A program made the position numbers and the translations under genes. The notes under the pieces are model-generated. The model saw nothing but the letters and a program-made list of their open reading frames with translations. It searched no databases and was not told where the DNA came from. This document shows, piece after piece, positions 7,724 through 15,863 of a stretch of DNA of 19,841 nt (position 1 is its first letter; the number at the start of each line of letters is the position of its first letter). Source of the DNA: an uncultured Collinsella sp. (lineage in GTDB: Bacteria; Actinomycetota; Coriobacteriia; Coriobacteriales; Coriobacteriaceae); NCBI GenBank assembly GCA_900547655.1, contig URHQ01000036.1, positions 1 through 19,841 on the forward strand, read 5' to 3'.

Positions 7724-9142
7724 TTAAGCGTCTTTCTTGGCAGTCAGATACTCAATGAACTCGGGGCCGACGGTCGTAACGTCACCGGCACCCATAGTGA
7801 GCAGCAGATCGCCCTCGCCCACCATCTGCTCGAGCTCCTGATTGAGCTCAAGACGGCTGGAGCAGTACACGACCTCCTTGCCAGGATGCTTGGCGCGCAC
7901 GGTATCGGCGAGCATCTTAGAGGTGACACCCGGAATGGGCATCTCGCCAGCCGAGAACACATCAATCAGCAGCAGTTTATCGGCATTGGCAAATGCATCG
8001 GCAAAGTCGTCGCACAGGGCCTGCAGACGCGAATAACGGTGCGGCTGGAACACGACGTCGACATGCTTGTAGCCCAGCGACGAAGCGGCAGCAAGCGTCG
8101 CCTTGATCTCGGTGGGGTGATGGCCGTAATCATCGACCACGGTGATGCCATCGATATCGCCCACGTGGGTAAAGCGACGGCGGACGCCCTCAAAGCTCGA
8201 GAGCGCCTTGGCGGCGGCGTCGATGTCAAGGCCCAGGACATGGGCGACGGTGAGCACCGCCGTGGCGTTGAGCATGTTGTGGCGACCGGGATTGCTCTTG
8301 ATCTCCACGGCATGCTCAGTGCCATCCTCAAAGCGAACGATAAAGTCACTCTGGATGCCCTTGACATCCGGGTGCATGCAGACGATGTCGTTGCTCTCGG
8401 CAAAGCCGTAGGAAAGCACGTGACGGCCCGTCGACTTGGCGAGCTCGACCAGATGCGGGTCCTCACCGCAGACGATGACGGTGCCGTCCTCGCCCACCAG
8501 GCTCATGAATTTGGCGAAAGTTGCCTCGATCTCCTCGATACCCGAGTAGTGATCGAGGTGGTCGGCCTCGACGTTGGTCACAATGACCACGTTGGGGTTC
8601 AGGAACAGGAAGGAGCTGTCGGACTCATCGGCCTCGGCGACAAAGTAGTCGCCCGAGCCGTTCTTGCCGTTCGTATCATAGCCCTCGACGATGCCGCCGA
8701 TCAAGAAGCTCGGATCCAGGCCCATGCGGTCGAGCATGGTAGCGCACATCGAAGACGTGGTGGTCTTGCCATGCGTGCCGGCAACAGCGACGGTGGTGTA
8801 GCCGTGGCCCAAAGCAGAAAGCATCTTGGCACGGGGCCACACGGGAATACCAAGCTCGCGAGCGCGCACGAGTTCAGGGTTGGACTCCGGAATAGCGGTG
8901 GAGACAACAACCACGTCGGGCTTGACCTCGTCGATCGTGGCGGCCTCATGGCCCACATGCACCTTCACACCAGCGCGGGTAAGCTGGCGGATATAACGTG
9001 ACGTCTTAAGGTCGGAGCCGGTAACGGCATAACCGCGCTCGTGCAGAACGAGGGCGATGCCGCTCATGCCGGCGCCGCCGATACCGATAAAGTGGGCGCT
9101 CTTAAACTCGGGCGCGGAGGTTGCAGTCTGGGAATCAGCCAT
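7724..9142 (-). CDS. murC: UDP-N-acetylmuramate--L-alanine ligase MurC
   Basis: Cytoplasmic ATP-dependent ligase that adds L-Ala to UDP-MurNAc, starting the stem peptide. From the ATG at 9142 the protein has 472 residues, normal for the family. It shows the N-terminal Rossmann motif GIGGAGMSGIA (20-30), the ATP P-loop GTHGKTTT (122-129), EADESDSSF (170-178), VTNVEADHLDHY (188-199), the Mur-family NPGRHNMLNATA (284-295) and DDYGHHPTEI (337-346), which is specific to MurC and the related Mpl. Presence beside murB and absence of recycling genes favour MurC. The open frame reaches a GTG at 9169, but AAGGAG 11 bp before the ATG and lack of a site before the GTG favour the ATG. A 97-bp gap with no clear signal separates it from murG. 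Confidence 0.97.
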   Translation of the reverse strand: MADSQTATSAPEFKSAHFIGIGGAGMSGIALVLHERGYAVTGSDLKTSRYIRQLTRAGVKVHVGHEAATIDEVKPDVVVVSTAIPESNPELVRARELGIPVWPRAKMLSALGHGYTTVAVAGTHGKTTTSSMCATMLDRMGLDPSFLIGGIVEGYDTNGKNGSGDYFVAEADESDSSFLFLNPNVVIVTNVEADHLDHYSGIEEIEATFAKFMSLVGEDGTVIVCGEDPHLVELAKSTGRHVLSYGFAESNDIVCMHPDVKGIQSDFIVRFEDGTEHAVEIKSNPGRHNMLNATAVLTVAHVLGLDIDAAAKALSSFEGVRRRFTHVGDIDGITVVDDYGHHPTEIKATLAAASSLGYKHVDVVFQPHRYSRLQALCDDFADAFANADKLLLIDVFSAGEMPIPGVTSKMLADTVRAKHPGKEVVYCSSRLELNQELEQMVGEGDLLLTMGAGDVTTVGPEFIEYLTAKKDA

Positions 9143-9153
9143 GTGCTCGTGTA

Positions 9154-9159
9154 CTCCTT
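9154..9159 (-). promoter_or_regulatory. Ribosome binding site of murC (decides start)
   Basis: AAGGAG lies 11 bp before the ATG at 9142, rather long but acceptable spacing. It falls downstream of the alternative GTG at 9169, so it argues for the ATG. No good promoter was found in the 97-bp gap to murG. Confidence 0.55.
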
Positions 9160-9239
9160 GCGTAAACACTGCCTGTAACCCGTTAACTGTACCGCACCTA
9201 CCGCATCAGCGCGAGGGCGACCAACGATATCCCGTCTAA

Positions 9240-10355
9240 CTAACGCAAACCCTCTACCGCATCCGCCAGAAGAGCGGCGGCCCTATCCTGAGCCAGACCA
9301 CGCGCCGCCTGACGCATGGCGTCGCGTGCCGCCGCGTCATCAACCAGGTGCAGCAGCTCATCGGCAAAGGCAGAACCGTCGATATCGGCATCGGCGCAGA
9401 GCACGCCGGCCCCGGCGTCGACCAGATAACGGGCATTGGTGGTTTGGTGGTCGGCCGTCGCATGCGGGTACGGCACGAGCACCGAAGGCACGGCGAGCGC
9501 AGCGATCTCGGCCACGCTCGATGCGCCCGAACGCGAGAGCACCAAATCGGCAGCAGCCAGCATATCGCCCATGTTGTCGATGTAAGGCTGGACGCGGTAA
9601 CGCTTCGCCTCCTCGGGCGTCAGCGCCAAAGCGCGCTCGGTCTCCTCAAAGCCGTCGGCACCCGTCGAATGCAACACATAGAGGTTCTTGCGCGAAAGCA
9701 GCTCGTTTTTGAGCGAAACCACGCGCTCGTTGAGGTGCTGGGCGCCAAGTGAACCGCCAAAGACGAGCAGCAGCGTAGCGTCCTCGGGAACACCAAGTGC
9801 CTTGCGGCCGCGAGCGCGATTGCCCTCGATCACCGAGCGACGTACGGGGTTACCGGTCATGAGCACGTGGTCAGGGTCACCTTCGCGCTCAAAGACCGAA
9901 CGCGCTGCCGGCACCGAGATGCACACGCGGGCGGCGTGGGAGTTCATCATCTTGTTGGCCAGGCCCGGAACAGAGTTCTGCTCATGCAGCAGATACGGAA
10001 CGCCCGCGCCCTTGCACCACCCCAGCAACGGAACCTCGACATAGGCACCGAAACCGATGGCGGCATCGGGCTTGCCGACCTTTGAGAAATGACTGGCGAG
10101 CGCACGCTTGGCCTTGTTGACACGCCACAGCGAGGTGAGCGCCGTCCAAGGGCGGGAGCGGTCGAAGCCCGTGACCGTAATGGGCACAAAATCAAACCCA
10201 GCGTCGGGGACCAGACGACCCTCGAGCTTGCGCGACTGGCCCACGAACACAACGTGGTGACCACGGTCACGCAGCTCTTCGGCCAAGGCGAGCGCGGGGT
10301 TGATGTGTCCTGCCGTGCCGCCGGCTGCAATAGCAACGGTCATTTTATCGGTCAT
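9240..10355 (-). CDS. murG: UDP-GlcNAc--undecaprenyl-PP-MurNAc-pentapeptide transferase MurG
   Basis: Glycosyltransferase (GT28) on the inner face of the membrane that adds GlcNAc to lipid I to make lipid II. From the ATG at 10355 it has 371 residues. Motifs in order are the N-terminal glycine loop AAGGTAGHINPALA (10-23), the acceptor-side HEQNSVPGLANK (124-135), the interdomain GGSLGAQHLNE (200-210), the donor-site SRSGASSVAEI (274-284) and YPHATADHQTTNA (296-308), which contacts UDP-GlcNAc. A GTG at 10373 would add six residues, but AAGGGA sits 5 bp before the ATG. The ATG lies within the last codons of ftsW (11-bp overlap), so both are probably translated together, in keeping with making and using lipid II. 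Confidence 0.97.
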   Translation of the reverse strand: MTDKMTVAIAAGGTAGHINPALALAEELRDRGHHVVFVGQSRKLEGRLVPDAGFDFVPITVTGFDRSRPWTALTSLWRVNKAKRALASHFSKVGKPDAAIGFGAYVEVPLLGWCKGAGVPYLLHEQNSVPGLANKMMNSHAARVCISVPAARSVFEREGDPDHVLMTGNPVRRSVIEGNRARGRKALGVPEDATLLLVFGGSLGAQHLNERVVSLKNELLSRKNLYVLHSTGADGFEETERALALTPEEAKRYRVQPYIDNMGDMLAAADLVLSRSGASSVAEIAALAVPSVLVPYPHATADHQTTNARYLVDAGAGVLCADADIDGSAFADELLHLVDDAAARDAMRQAARGLAQDRAAALLADAVEGLR

Positions 10356-11865
10356 GGTAGTCCCTTCGTACACGCGGTCCCTGGTCGTCGGTACGCAGAC
10401 GCGCCGACGGGTCCGAGTTCAAATCGATTCGATTATATCCGCCGCCCGCGTTGCGAGGGCTGGGGCGCTGCGGACGACCTTGCGGAGCCGTTCGCGGACG
10501 TGGACGAGTTGCCGGCTCGGATGTAGAACCATCCAGAACGGTAAAGCCGCTACGCGAAGGTCGTTCACCGCGCACATGGGCTACGCCGGCGGTACTCTCA
10601 TCCATAACGGCAAAGCTCTCGCGGCGACGGTCGTACTCATCGCGGCGGGCGCTCTCGTACGAAACGCGCAGGATCAACCCGGCAAGCATAAGCGACACAA
10701 TAATCGACGAACCGCCGTAGCTAATAAACGGCAACGGTTTGCCCGTCATGGGAAACACGTTGAGGATGCCCAGCGCGTTAATCAAAAACTGCACCGCGAG
10801 AATGACCGCGGAGCCAGACGCCATGAGCGCGCCCCGACGATCGGTCGCCTGCTCGGCAATGCGAAACGCCGAGTAGATCAGCATCGCAAACACCAAGAAG
10901 AACAGCACGGTTCCGACAAAACCGACTTCCTCGCCAATGATGGCCAAGATGTAGTCGTTGTGTGCCTCGGGCAGATACGAGTACTTCATGGTTGAGTTGC
11001 CGATGCCACGGCCGAACAGACCGCCCGAGGCAAAGGCCATGATGGCAAGCGTGGCCTGATAGCCGTCACCATACTCGTCGGCCCAAGGGTTCAAGGCAAC
11101 CTGAATACGCACCATACGGTACGGCTCTGCGACAAGCGCAATCACGATCACGAGAATGCCGAAGATTAGCACGCCGATGATAAATCTGGGGTCGAGACCC
11201 GCAAACAACGCCATGCACATGAGGGTCAACAGGATGATCAGGACAGTACCGAAATCGGGCTGGATAAAGATCAGAAAGAGCGAAATGCCCAGGTAGATGC
11301 CCATCTTGCGAAGGAATTCGTTGATGTTGCCACCGGGCGAAAAGAAGCGATCAAGCATGATGGCCGAATACGCAATGGCAAATGGCTTTAAAAACTCGGA
11401 AGGCTGGAACTGAATACCGGCGATGTTGAGCCAGCGCGTGGCGCCGCGGCTGCCACTGCCCACCAAGAACACCAGAAGCAGTAGCCCTATCATGCCGATA
11501 AGGAAGATCCTGAGCACATCCTCCCCAAACCAGCTGTCCGGCAAAACGCGCACGATGGCAATCAGCGCCAGAACACCGACCACGGCAAACGCGGCCTGTC
11601 GACCCAGAAAAAACGTCGCCGAGCCATTCTCGTGCAGCGCCTCGACCGAAGACGCCGAGTACACCATCAGCAGGCCAAAGCATACCAAGGTAAACAAGCA
11701 GGCCATGAATATCAAACGGGGGCGCATGATACGGGCGGGAACGCCGGCAATATAGCGTTCGCTAAACGACTGCCCGCCGCGGCTGGAACGCGGTGTGGTG
11801 CGACGTGAGGAAGCACGGTCCGAGTCGGGCCTCCTCATACCTTGTCGGGGGCTCTCCTCTCTCAC
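10345..11865 (-). CDS. ftsW: Septal peptidoglycan polymerase FtsW
   Basis: SEDS-family glycosyltransferase that polymerises lipid II at the septum with FtsI. The 506-residue protein has an Arg/Ser-rich cytoplasmic head of about 48 residues, a membrane core (about 49-402) and an Arg/Pro-rich cytoplasmic tail of about 100 residues. SEDS motifs seen are GATRWL (141-146), QPSEFLK (154-160), QPDFGT (202-207), LPEAHNDYI (298-306), where Asp304 is the predicted catalytic residue, IGEEVG (310-315) and KPLPFISYGGSS (376-387). FtsW rather than RodA is favoured by its place between murD and murG. The start is uncertain. The GTG at 11865 has AGGGG about 5 bp upstream and lies 8 bp after murD, while an ATG at 11838 has only a poorly spaced GGAG. 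The GTG is listed. Confidence 0.94.
   Translation of the reverse strand: MREESPRQGMRRPDSDRASSRRTTPRSSRGGQSFSERYIAGVPARIMRPRLIFMACLFTLVCFGLLMVYSASSVEALHENGSATFFLGRQAAFAVVGVLALIAIVRVLPDSWFGEDVLRIFLIGMIGLLLLVFLVGSGSRGATRWLNIAGIQFQPSEFLKPFAIAYSAIMLDRFFSPGGNINEFLRKMGIYLGISLFLIFIQPDFGTVLIILLTLMCMALFAGLDPRFIIGVLIFGILVIVIALVAEPYRMVRIQVALNPWADEYGDGYQATLAIMAFASGGLFGRGIGNSTMKYSYLPEAHNDYILAIIGEEVGFVGTVLFFLVFAMLIYSAFRIAEQATDRRGALMASGSAVILAVQFLINALGILNVFPMTGKPLPFISYGGSSIIVSLMLAGLILRVSYESARRDEYDRRRESFAVMDESTAGVAHVRGERPSRSGFTVLDGSTSEPATRPRPRTAPQGRPQRPSPRNAGGGYNRIDLNSDPSARLRTDDQGPRVRRDYHDR
10361..10366 (-). promoter_or_regulatory. Ribosome binding site of murG (decides start)
   Basis: AAGGGA, 5 bp before the ATG at 10355 and downstream of the alternative GTG at 10373, lies inside the end of ftsW. 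Confidence 0.6.
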
Positions 11866-11873
11866 CGCAACCC

Positions 11874-13280
11874 CTATTCCATTTGTGATTTCGCTGTAGC
11901 GGCAAGCTGAGCCACGTAGTCCTTAAACACGCGGCCGCGCTCCTCATAGCCCGAGAACTCATCGAACGAAGAGCAGGCAGGAGAAAGTAAGATCACGTCA
12001 CCACGGCTCGAAAGCGAACGGGCAACGTCCACGGCGTCGCGCAGGTCATCCGCCTGGGCGATATCCACATCGCCATCGACATCAGCCTCGTCCATAGCGG
12101 CGGTGAAGCGCTCGCGCGCATCGCCAAAGCAGACGACCGAGCGCACGTTGTCCATAACGACGCGCGCGAAGTCCGTGAGCGGCGTGCCCTTATCGTGGCC
12201 GCCGAGCAGCAAGATCACGTCGTCATCGAGAAATGCCGTCAGTGCCTTCTCGACCGCATCGGTGTTGGTCGCCTTGGAATCGTTGACGTAGCGCACGCCG
12301 TCAATCTCGCCACACGGCTCCACGCGGTGCTCGAGCGGCTGGAACGAGGCAAGACCGCGGCAGACACCATCGACATCGGCACCGACCGCCAAGGCAGCAG
12401 TGGCAGCGCACAGGGCATTGATAACATTGTGATGGCCCGAGATCTTGAGCTCGGATGTAGCGATGAGCGGGGTCTCGACACCCTTCAGACGCACGATCAT
12501 CTTGCCATCGCGCACAAAGGCGGCATCCTCGCCCTCAGGCTCGTCAAAGGCAACCTTGCAGATGCGACGACCCGGTGTGTAGATGTACTCATCGAACTCG
12601 TGAATGCCGGCGTCTTCGACGTCGACAACCACCAGATCGTCATCGACCATATTGTCAAACAGTTTGATCTTGGCAAGCGCATAGTTCTTATGGCTCTTAT
12701 GCCAGCCCAAGTGGTCGGGAGTGATGTTGAGCAGCACCGCCACGCGGGGGTGGAGCTCGGTTGTCGTAGCAATCTGATAGCTCGAGAGCTCAGCCACAAA
12801 CCACTCGTTGTGGGCTCGGCCGTCAATCTCGTTGACCGGCGGCTCGCCGATGTTGCCGACAGCAACGCTGGCCTCGCCGGCAGCCTTAAGCAGATAATCA
12901 GTCAGCGACGTGGTGGTCGTCTTGCCGTTGGTGCCCGTGATGGCAATCCAGTTATCGGGCGACAGGCGATAGGCAAACTCGGGCTCACCCATAATCTGGG
13001 CGGCATGCTCGCGCCCGGCCTTAAAGAAGCCCGAGAACTCCGAGATGCCCGGGCACGTCACGCATACGTCATAGGCGCCCTCGACCTGTTCGGTCCCATA
13101 GACAAACGACGCACCAGCAGCCTCGAGCGCACGCGTGGCGTCATTGGGCTCAGAGGTGCCGCCGCCATACACGGTAACGGCGCTTACGCGCTCGGGATGT
13201 GCCAGCGCCCAGCGGGCGACATCGAGACCGGATTTGCCCTGACCCAAAACGAGCAGGCTAAAGACATCAGCAAGAGACAT
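11874..13280 (-). CDS. murD: UDP-N-acetylmuramoyl-L-alanine--D-glutamate ligase MurD
   Basis: Cytoplasmic ATP-dependent ligase that adds D-Glu to UDP-MurNAc-L-Ala. Its 468 residues are normal for the family. It shows the N-terminal LVLGQGKSGLDVA (10-22), the P-loop GTNGKTTT (116-123), ELSSYQ (164-169), the metal-site region NITPDHLGWH (185-194), a lysine in YALAKIKLF that fits the carbamylated position (204 or 206), SGHHNVINALCA (281-292), LEHRVE (316-321), NDSKATNTDA (333-342) and the diagnostic C-terminal LSPACSSFDEFSGYEERG (432-449). The ATG lies 9 bp after the mraY stop without a clear ribosome binding site, which suggests coupled translation. Confidence 0.97.
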   Translation of the reverse strand: MSLADVFSLLVLGQGKSGLDVARWALAHPERVSAVTVYGGGTSEPNDATRALEAAGASFVYGTEQVEGAYDVCVTCPGISEFSGFFKAGREHAAQIMGEPEFAYRLSPDNWIAITGTNGKTTTTSLTDYLLKAAGEASVAVGNIGEPPVNEIDGRAHNEWFVAELSSYQIATTTELHPRVAVLLNITPDHLGWHKSHKNYALAKIKLFDNMVDDDLVVVDVEDAGIHEFDEYIYTPGRRICKVAFDEPEGEDAAFVRDGKMIVRLKGVETPLIATSELKISGHHNVINALCAATAALAVGADVDGVCRGLASFQPLEHRVEPCGEIDGVRYVNDSKATNTDAVEKALTAFLDDDVILLLGGHDKGTPLTDFARVVMDNVRSVVCFGDARERFTAAMDEADVDGDVDIAQADDLRDAVDVARSLSSRGDVILLSPACSSFDEFSGYEERGRVFKDYVAQLAATAKSQME

Positions 13281-13289
13281 GAAAGACCA

Positions 13290-14309
13290 CTATCCCAACT
13301 GGAAGAACAGAGCAAGGCCAACGGCACCAAAGGCCGCAGCGATAATCCAAAAACGGATGACGACCTTGGTCTCGGCCCAACCCTTCTTTTCGAAATGATG
13401 ATGGATGGGCGCCATAAGGAAGACGCGCTTGTGCGTAAAGTGGAAGTAGACAACCTGAATCATGACCGACAGGGTCTCAACGATAAACAGGCCGCCGATG
13501 ATGAGGGAGACGACCTCGGTGTTGGTCATGATGGACGTGCAGGCAAACGCGGCGCCCAGGGCAAGCGAGCCGGTATCGCCCATAAAGATGCTCGCCGGAT
13601 AGCAGTTGAACCACAGAAAGCCCAAGCAGGCACCGGCACACGCGGTGCAGAAGATGGACAGGTTCACGTCTCCGTGCAAAAACGCCATGGCGGCCATGGC
13701 GAGCATGGCAATCATAGAGGTGCCGCCAGCAAGACCATCAAGGCCATCGGTCAGGTTCACGGCATTAGAAAGACCGGCGATCATCAGCCAGCAAAAGACA
13801 ATGTAGAGCCACGGGAACGAAAGGCCGCAGATGGTGGTCGAAAGAACACCGAGGTCAATCGTCAGGCCGCCGGGAAAACGAATCTCGGGGGCGACGCCGC
13901 ACCAGTTGACGGCGAGCACCGTAAAGGTGACACAGATAATGGTTAGGCCGATCATCTTGGCATGAGGCGTCAGACCGAGCGAGCGCCCATGCGTAACGGA
14001 GGTCAGGTCGTCGATCAGGCCCAGCACGCCGGTCGCCAGCGTGGCGAGGAGCACGAGCACGAGCTCGGTGGTGAGCTTGCCCATCAGCAGGCAGGTCAGC
14101 GAGATCGCGACGAGGATGACAACACCACCCATGGTGGGCGTTCCCTGCTTAACCAGATGACGCTTGGGGCCGTCGGCTCGAACCTGCTGGCCGATACCCT
14201 CGACCTTGAGCAGCTTGATCCACCACGGCATGAGCAGTAGCGCAATGGCAGCGGCGATGCCAAGCCCCAAAAAAGCCTGATACGTGGGATACGAGGGATT
14301 GCCGAACAT
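13290..14309 (-). CDS. mraY: Phospho-N-acetylmuramoyl-pentapeptide transferase MraY
   Basis: Membrane enzyme that moves phospho-MurNAc-pentapeptide to undecaprenyl phosphate, making lipid I. It has 339 residues with about ten predicted membrane segments, as usual for the family. The Mg-dependent active site is clear: GPKRHLVKQGTPTMGG (47-62), LIDD (98-101) with the aspartate pair, NLTDGLDGLAGG (185-196), FMGDTGSLALG (242-252) and the cytoplasmic PIHHHFEKKGW loop (301-311). HxHHHFE-type loops separate MraY from the related WecA. The ATG lies 3 bp after the murF stop. The nearest purine run, GGAAGG, is about 13 bp away, so coupling to murF is likely. Confidence 0.97.
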   Translation of the reverse strand: MFGNPSYPTYQAFLGLGIAAAIALLLMPWWIKLLKVEGIGQQVRADGPKRHLVKQGTPTMGGVVILVAISLTCLLMGKLTTELVLVLLATLATGVLGLIDDLTSVTHGRSLGLTPHAKMIGLTIICVTFTVLAVNWCGVAPEIRFPGGLTIDLGVLSTTICGLSFPWLYIVFCWLMIAGLSNAVNLTDGLDGLAGGTSMIAMLAMAAMAFLHGDVNLSIFCTACAGACLGFLWFNCYPASIFMGDTGSLALGAAFACTSIMTNTEVVSLIIGGLFIVETLSVMIQVVYFHFTHKRVFLMAPIHHHFEKKGWAETKVVIRFWIIAAAFGAVGLALFFQLG

Positions 14310-14312
14310 GGG

Positions 14313-15737
14313 CTAGCACACACCTTCCACAAAGCGGTCGAGCTCAACAAAACGGGAACCCTTGACCAGTACAACATCATGTTTTTCAAGCGCGCCGCCC
14401 ATGCGGTCGAGCACCTGCTGATAATCGGAGAACACCTGGATGCGGTCCTCGTCCATGCCCATCATGCGCGCGGCATCGGCCATAAGCTGGGCAAGCTCAC
14501 CACCCACGCACGCCAGCATGTCGAGCTTCTTGGCGGCGGCATAGGCGCCCACGAGCTCATGCATGCGAGGAGCCTCATCGCCCATCTCGCCCATCTCGCC
14601 CAGGATCGCCATGCGAGACCCCGTGCACGAAAGCGAGCACAGTAGATCGAGGCCAGCAGCCATGGATTCGGCACTGGCGTTATAGGAATCGTCGATGACG
14701 CGGGCACCGCTCTTGGCGCGCTTGATCTCCTGGCGGTGACCGGTGATCGTGAGGCCCCTAAAAGCAGCATCGATCTGCTCGGGCGTCACGCCCAGGCGAT
14801 AGGAAACCGCGGCGGCCTTAACGGCATTAGGAACGGACTGCACGCCGGGGATGGCAAGCATGGTATCGATCGTCTCACCCTGGCCAAAATCGAGCGTAAA
14901 GACCGGACGTCCCTCGTCATCAACACGAATGTCGCGGGCACGGACCTCATCGTCGTCCGAGACGCCGGCCAGCATAACGTCGATACCAGCAGGCTGGGCG
15001 AACGTATCGCGAATGAACGGCGTAAAGTCGTCCTCACCGCCCAAAACCAGCAGCGGCAAGAAGTCGCCGGCGGCGCACATACCCTGGACAATCTCGGCCT
15101 TAGCGCGGGCGATGTTCTCGCGGCTGCCCAAAATGCCGATGTGAGAGGTACCAATCTTGCTTACGATGGCAAGGTTGGGATTGGCGGACTTGGACAGGCG
15201 CTCAATCTCGTGGAAATGGTTCATGCCCATCTCGAGCACCAGGACCTCGGTATCGGCCGGGGCGGAAAGCACCGTGAGCGGCATGCCGATCAGGTTATTG
15301 AAATTGCCCTTGGTGGCCCAGACACGATAGCGCTTGGCGAGCACGGCGGCGAGCACGTCCTTGGTCGTCGTCTTGCCGATGGAACCGGTAATGCCAACGA
15401 CCAGGCAGCCAAGCTCCAGGCGATACGTGTGCGCCAAACGCAGCAGAAACTCCTCGGGATCATCGGTCAGCAGGATGGCGCACCCCTTGTCCTGCGCCAG
15501 CGAGACCAGCTCGGCCTCGGGCTCACGCGTCATCACGACGGCGCCGGCACCCGACTGGACGGCACGGGAAGCAAAATCATTGCCGTCGACGTTTTCACCG
15601 GGAAAGGCGACGAAAATCGTCCCTTCCTCGACCTGGCGCGAGTCGATAACGCACCCGCGGCATACCCGATCGGCTTCTCCCGTCACGGTTCGGGCCCCTG
15701 TTGCGGCCGCGAGGTTGTTGACGGCGATCTCTATCAT
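14313..15737 (-). CDS. murF: UDP-MurNAc-tripeptide--D-Ala-D-Ala ligase MurF
   Basis: Cytoplasmic ATP-dependent ligase that completes the pentapeptide by adding D-Ala-D-Ala. The 474 residues fit MurF. Visible are VIDSRQVEEGTIFVAF (30-45), the P-loop GITGSIGKTTTK (115-126), NFNNLIGMPL (145-154), LEMGMNHFHEI (168-178), DDSYNASAESM (349-359), GEMGEMGDE (380-388) and the final VLVKGSR (456-462). The SYNA and GEMGEMG motifs are typical of MurF, not MurE. The ATG has GGGGAG 6 bp upstream. Most clusters have murE between ftsI and murF. Here a 126-bp non-coding gap replaces it, and no MurE is present in the window, so MurE must be encoded elsewhere. Confidence 0.97.
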   Translation of the reverse strand: MIEIAVNNLAAATGARTVTGEADRVCRGCVIDSRQVEEGTIFVAFPGENVDGNDFASRAVQSGAGAVVMTREPEAELVSLAQDKGCAILLTDDPEEFLLRLAHTYRLELGCLVVGITGSIGKTTTKDVLAAVLAKRYRVWATKGNFNNLIGMPLTVLSAPADTEVLVLEMGMNHFHEIERLSKSANPNLAIVSKIGTSHIGILGSRENIARAKAEIVQGMCAAGDFLPLLVLGGEDDFTPFIRDTFAQPAGIDVMLAGVSDDDEVRARDIRVDDEGRPVFTLDFGQGETIDTMLAIPGVQSVPNAVKAAAVSYRLGVTPEQIDAAFRGLTITGHRQEIKRAKSGARVIDDSYNASAESMAAGLDLLCSLSCTGSRMAILGEMGEMGDEAPRMHELVGAYAAAKKLDMLACVGGELAQLMADAARMMGMDEDRIQVFSDYQQVLDRMGGALEKHDVVLVKGSRFVELDRFVEGVC

Positions 15738-15774
15738 TGCAGCTCCCCTGTAAACCTAATAATGCTATCGGCGT

Positions 15775-15815
15775 ATTGTATCCCAGCGCCGCACATGCGT
15801 GGTGCAGGGCATGTG
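15775..15815 (-). promoter_or_regulatory. Inverted repeat next to a possible murF -10 element
   Basis: In the ftsI-murF gap a perfect 7-bp inverted repeat, CACATGC and GCATGTG with 10 bp between them (15792-15815), lies just upstream of TACAAT (15775-15780). If TACAAT is a -10, the repeat covers its -35 region, as an operator would. There is no U-tract, so it is not an intrinsic terminator. The -35 itself is not recognisable, so the promoter is tentative. Confidence 0.3.
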
Positions 15816-15863
15816 AACACCCTCATATGGGACAACAAACCACGCCCCAAAGATTGTAACCCC

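Noticed and set aside
7886..9001. Open frame of 371 codons on the plus strand
   Set aside because: Fully antisense to murC, with no recognisable domain or good start site; a codon-bias shadow.
12195..13946. Open frame of 583 codons on the plus strand
   Set aside because: It lies antisense to murD and mraY, which are certain genes. Its translation is low in structure and shows no family motif. Long antisense frames are expected from third-position GC bias.
15792..15815. Intrinsic terminator after ftsI
   Set aside because: The stem is only 7 bp with a 10-base loop and has no U-tract on either strand, so it is kept only as a possible operator.
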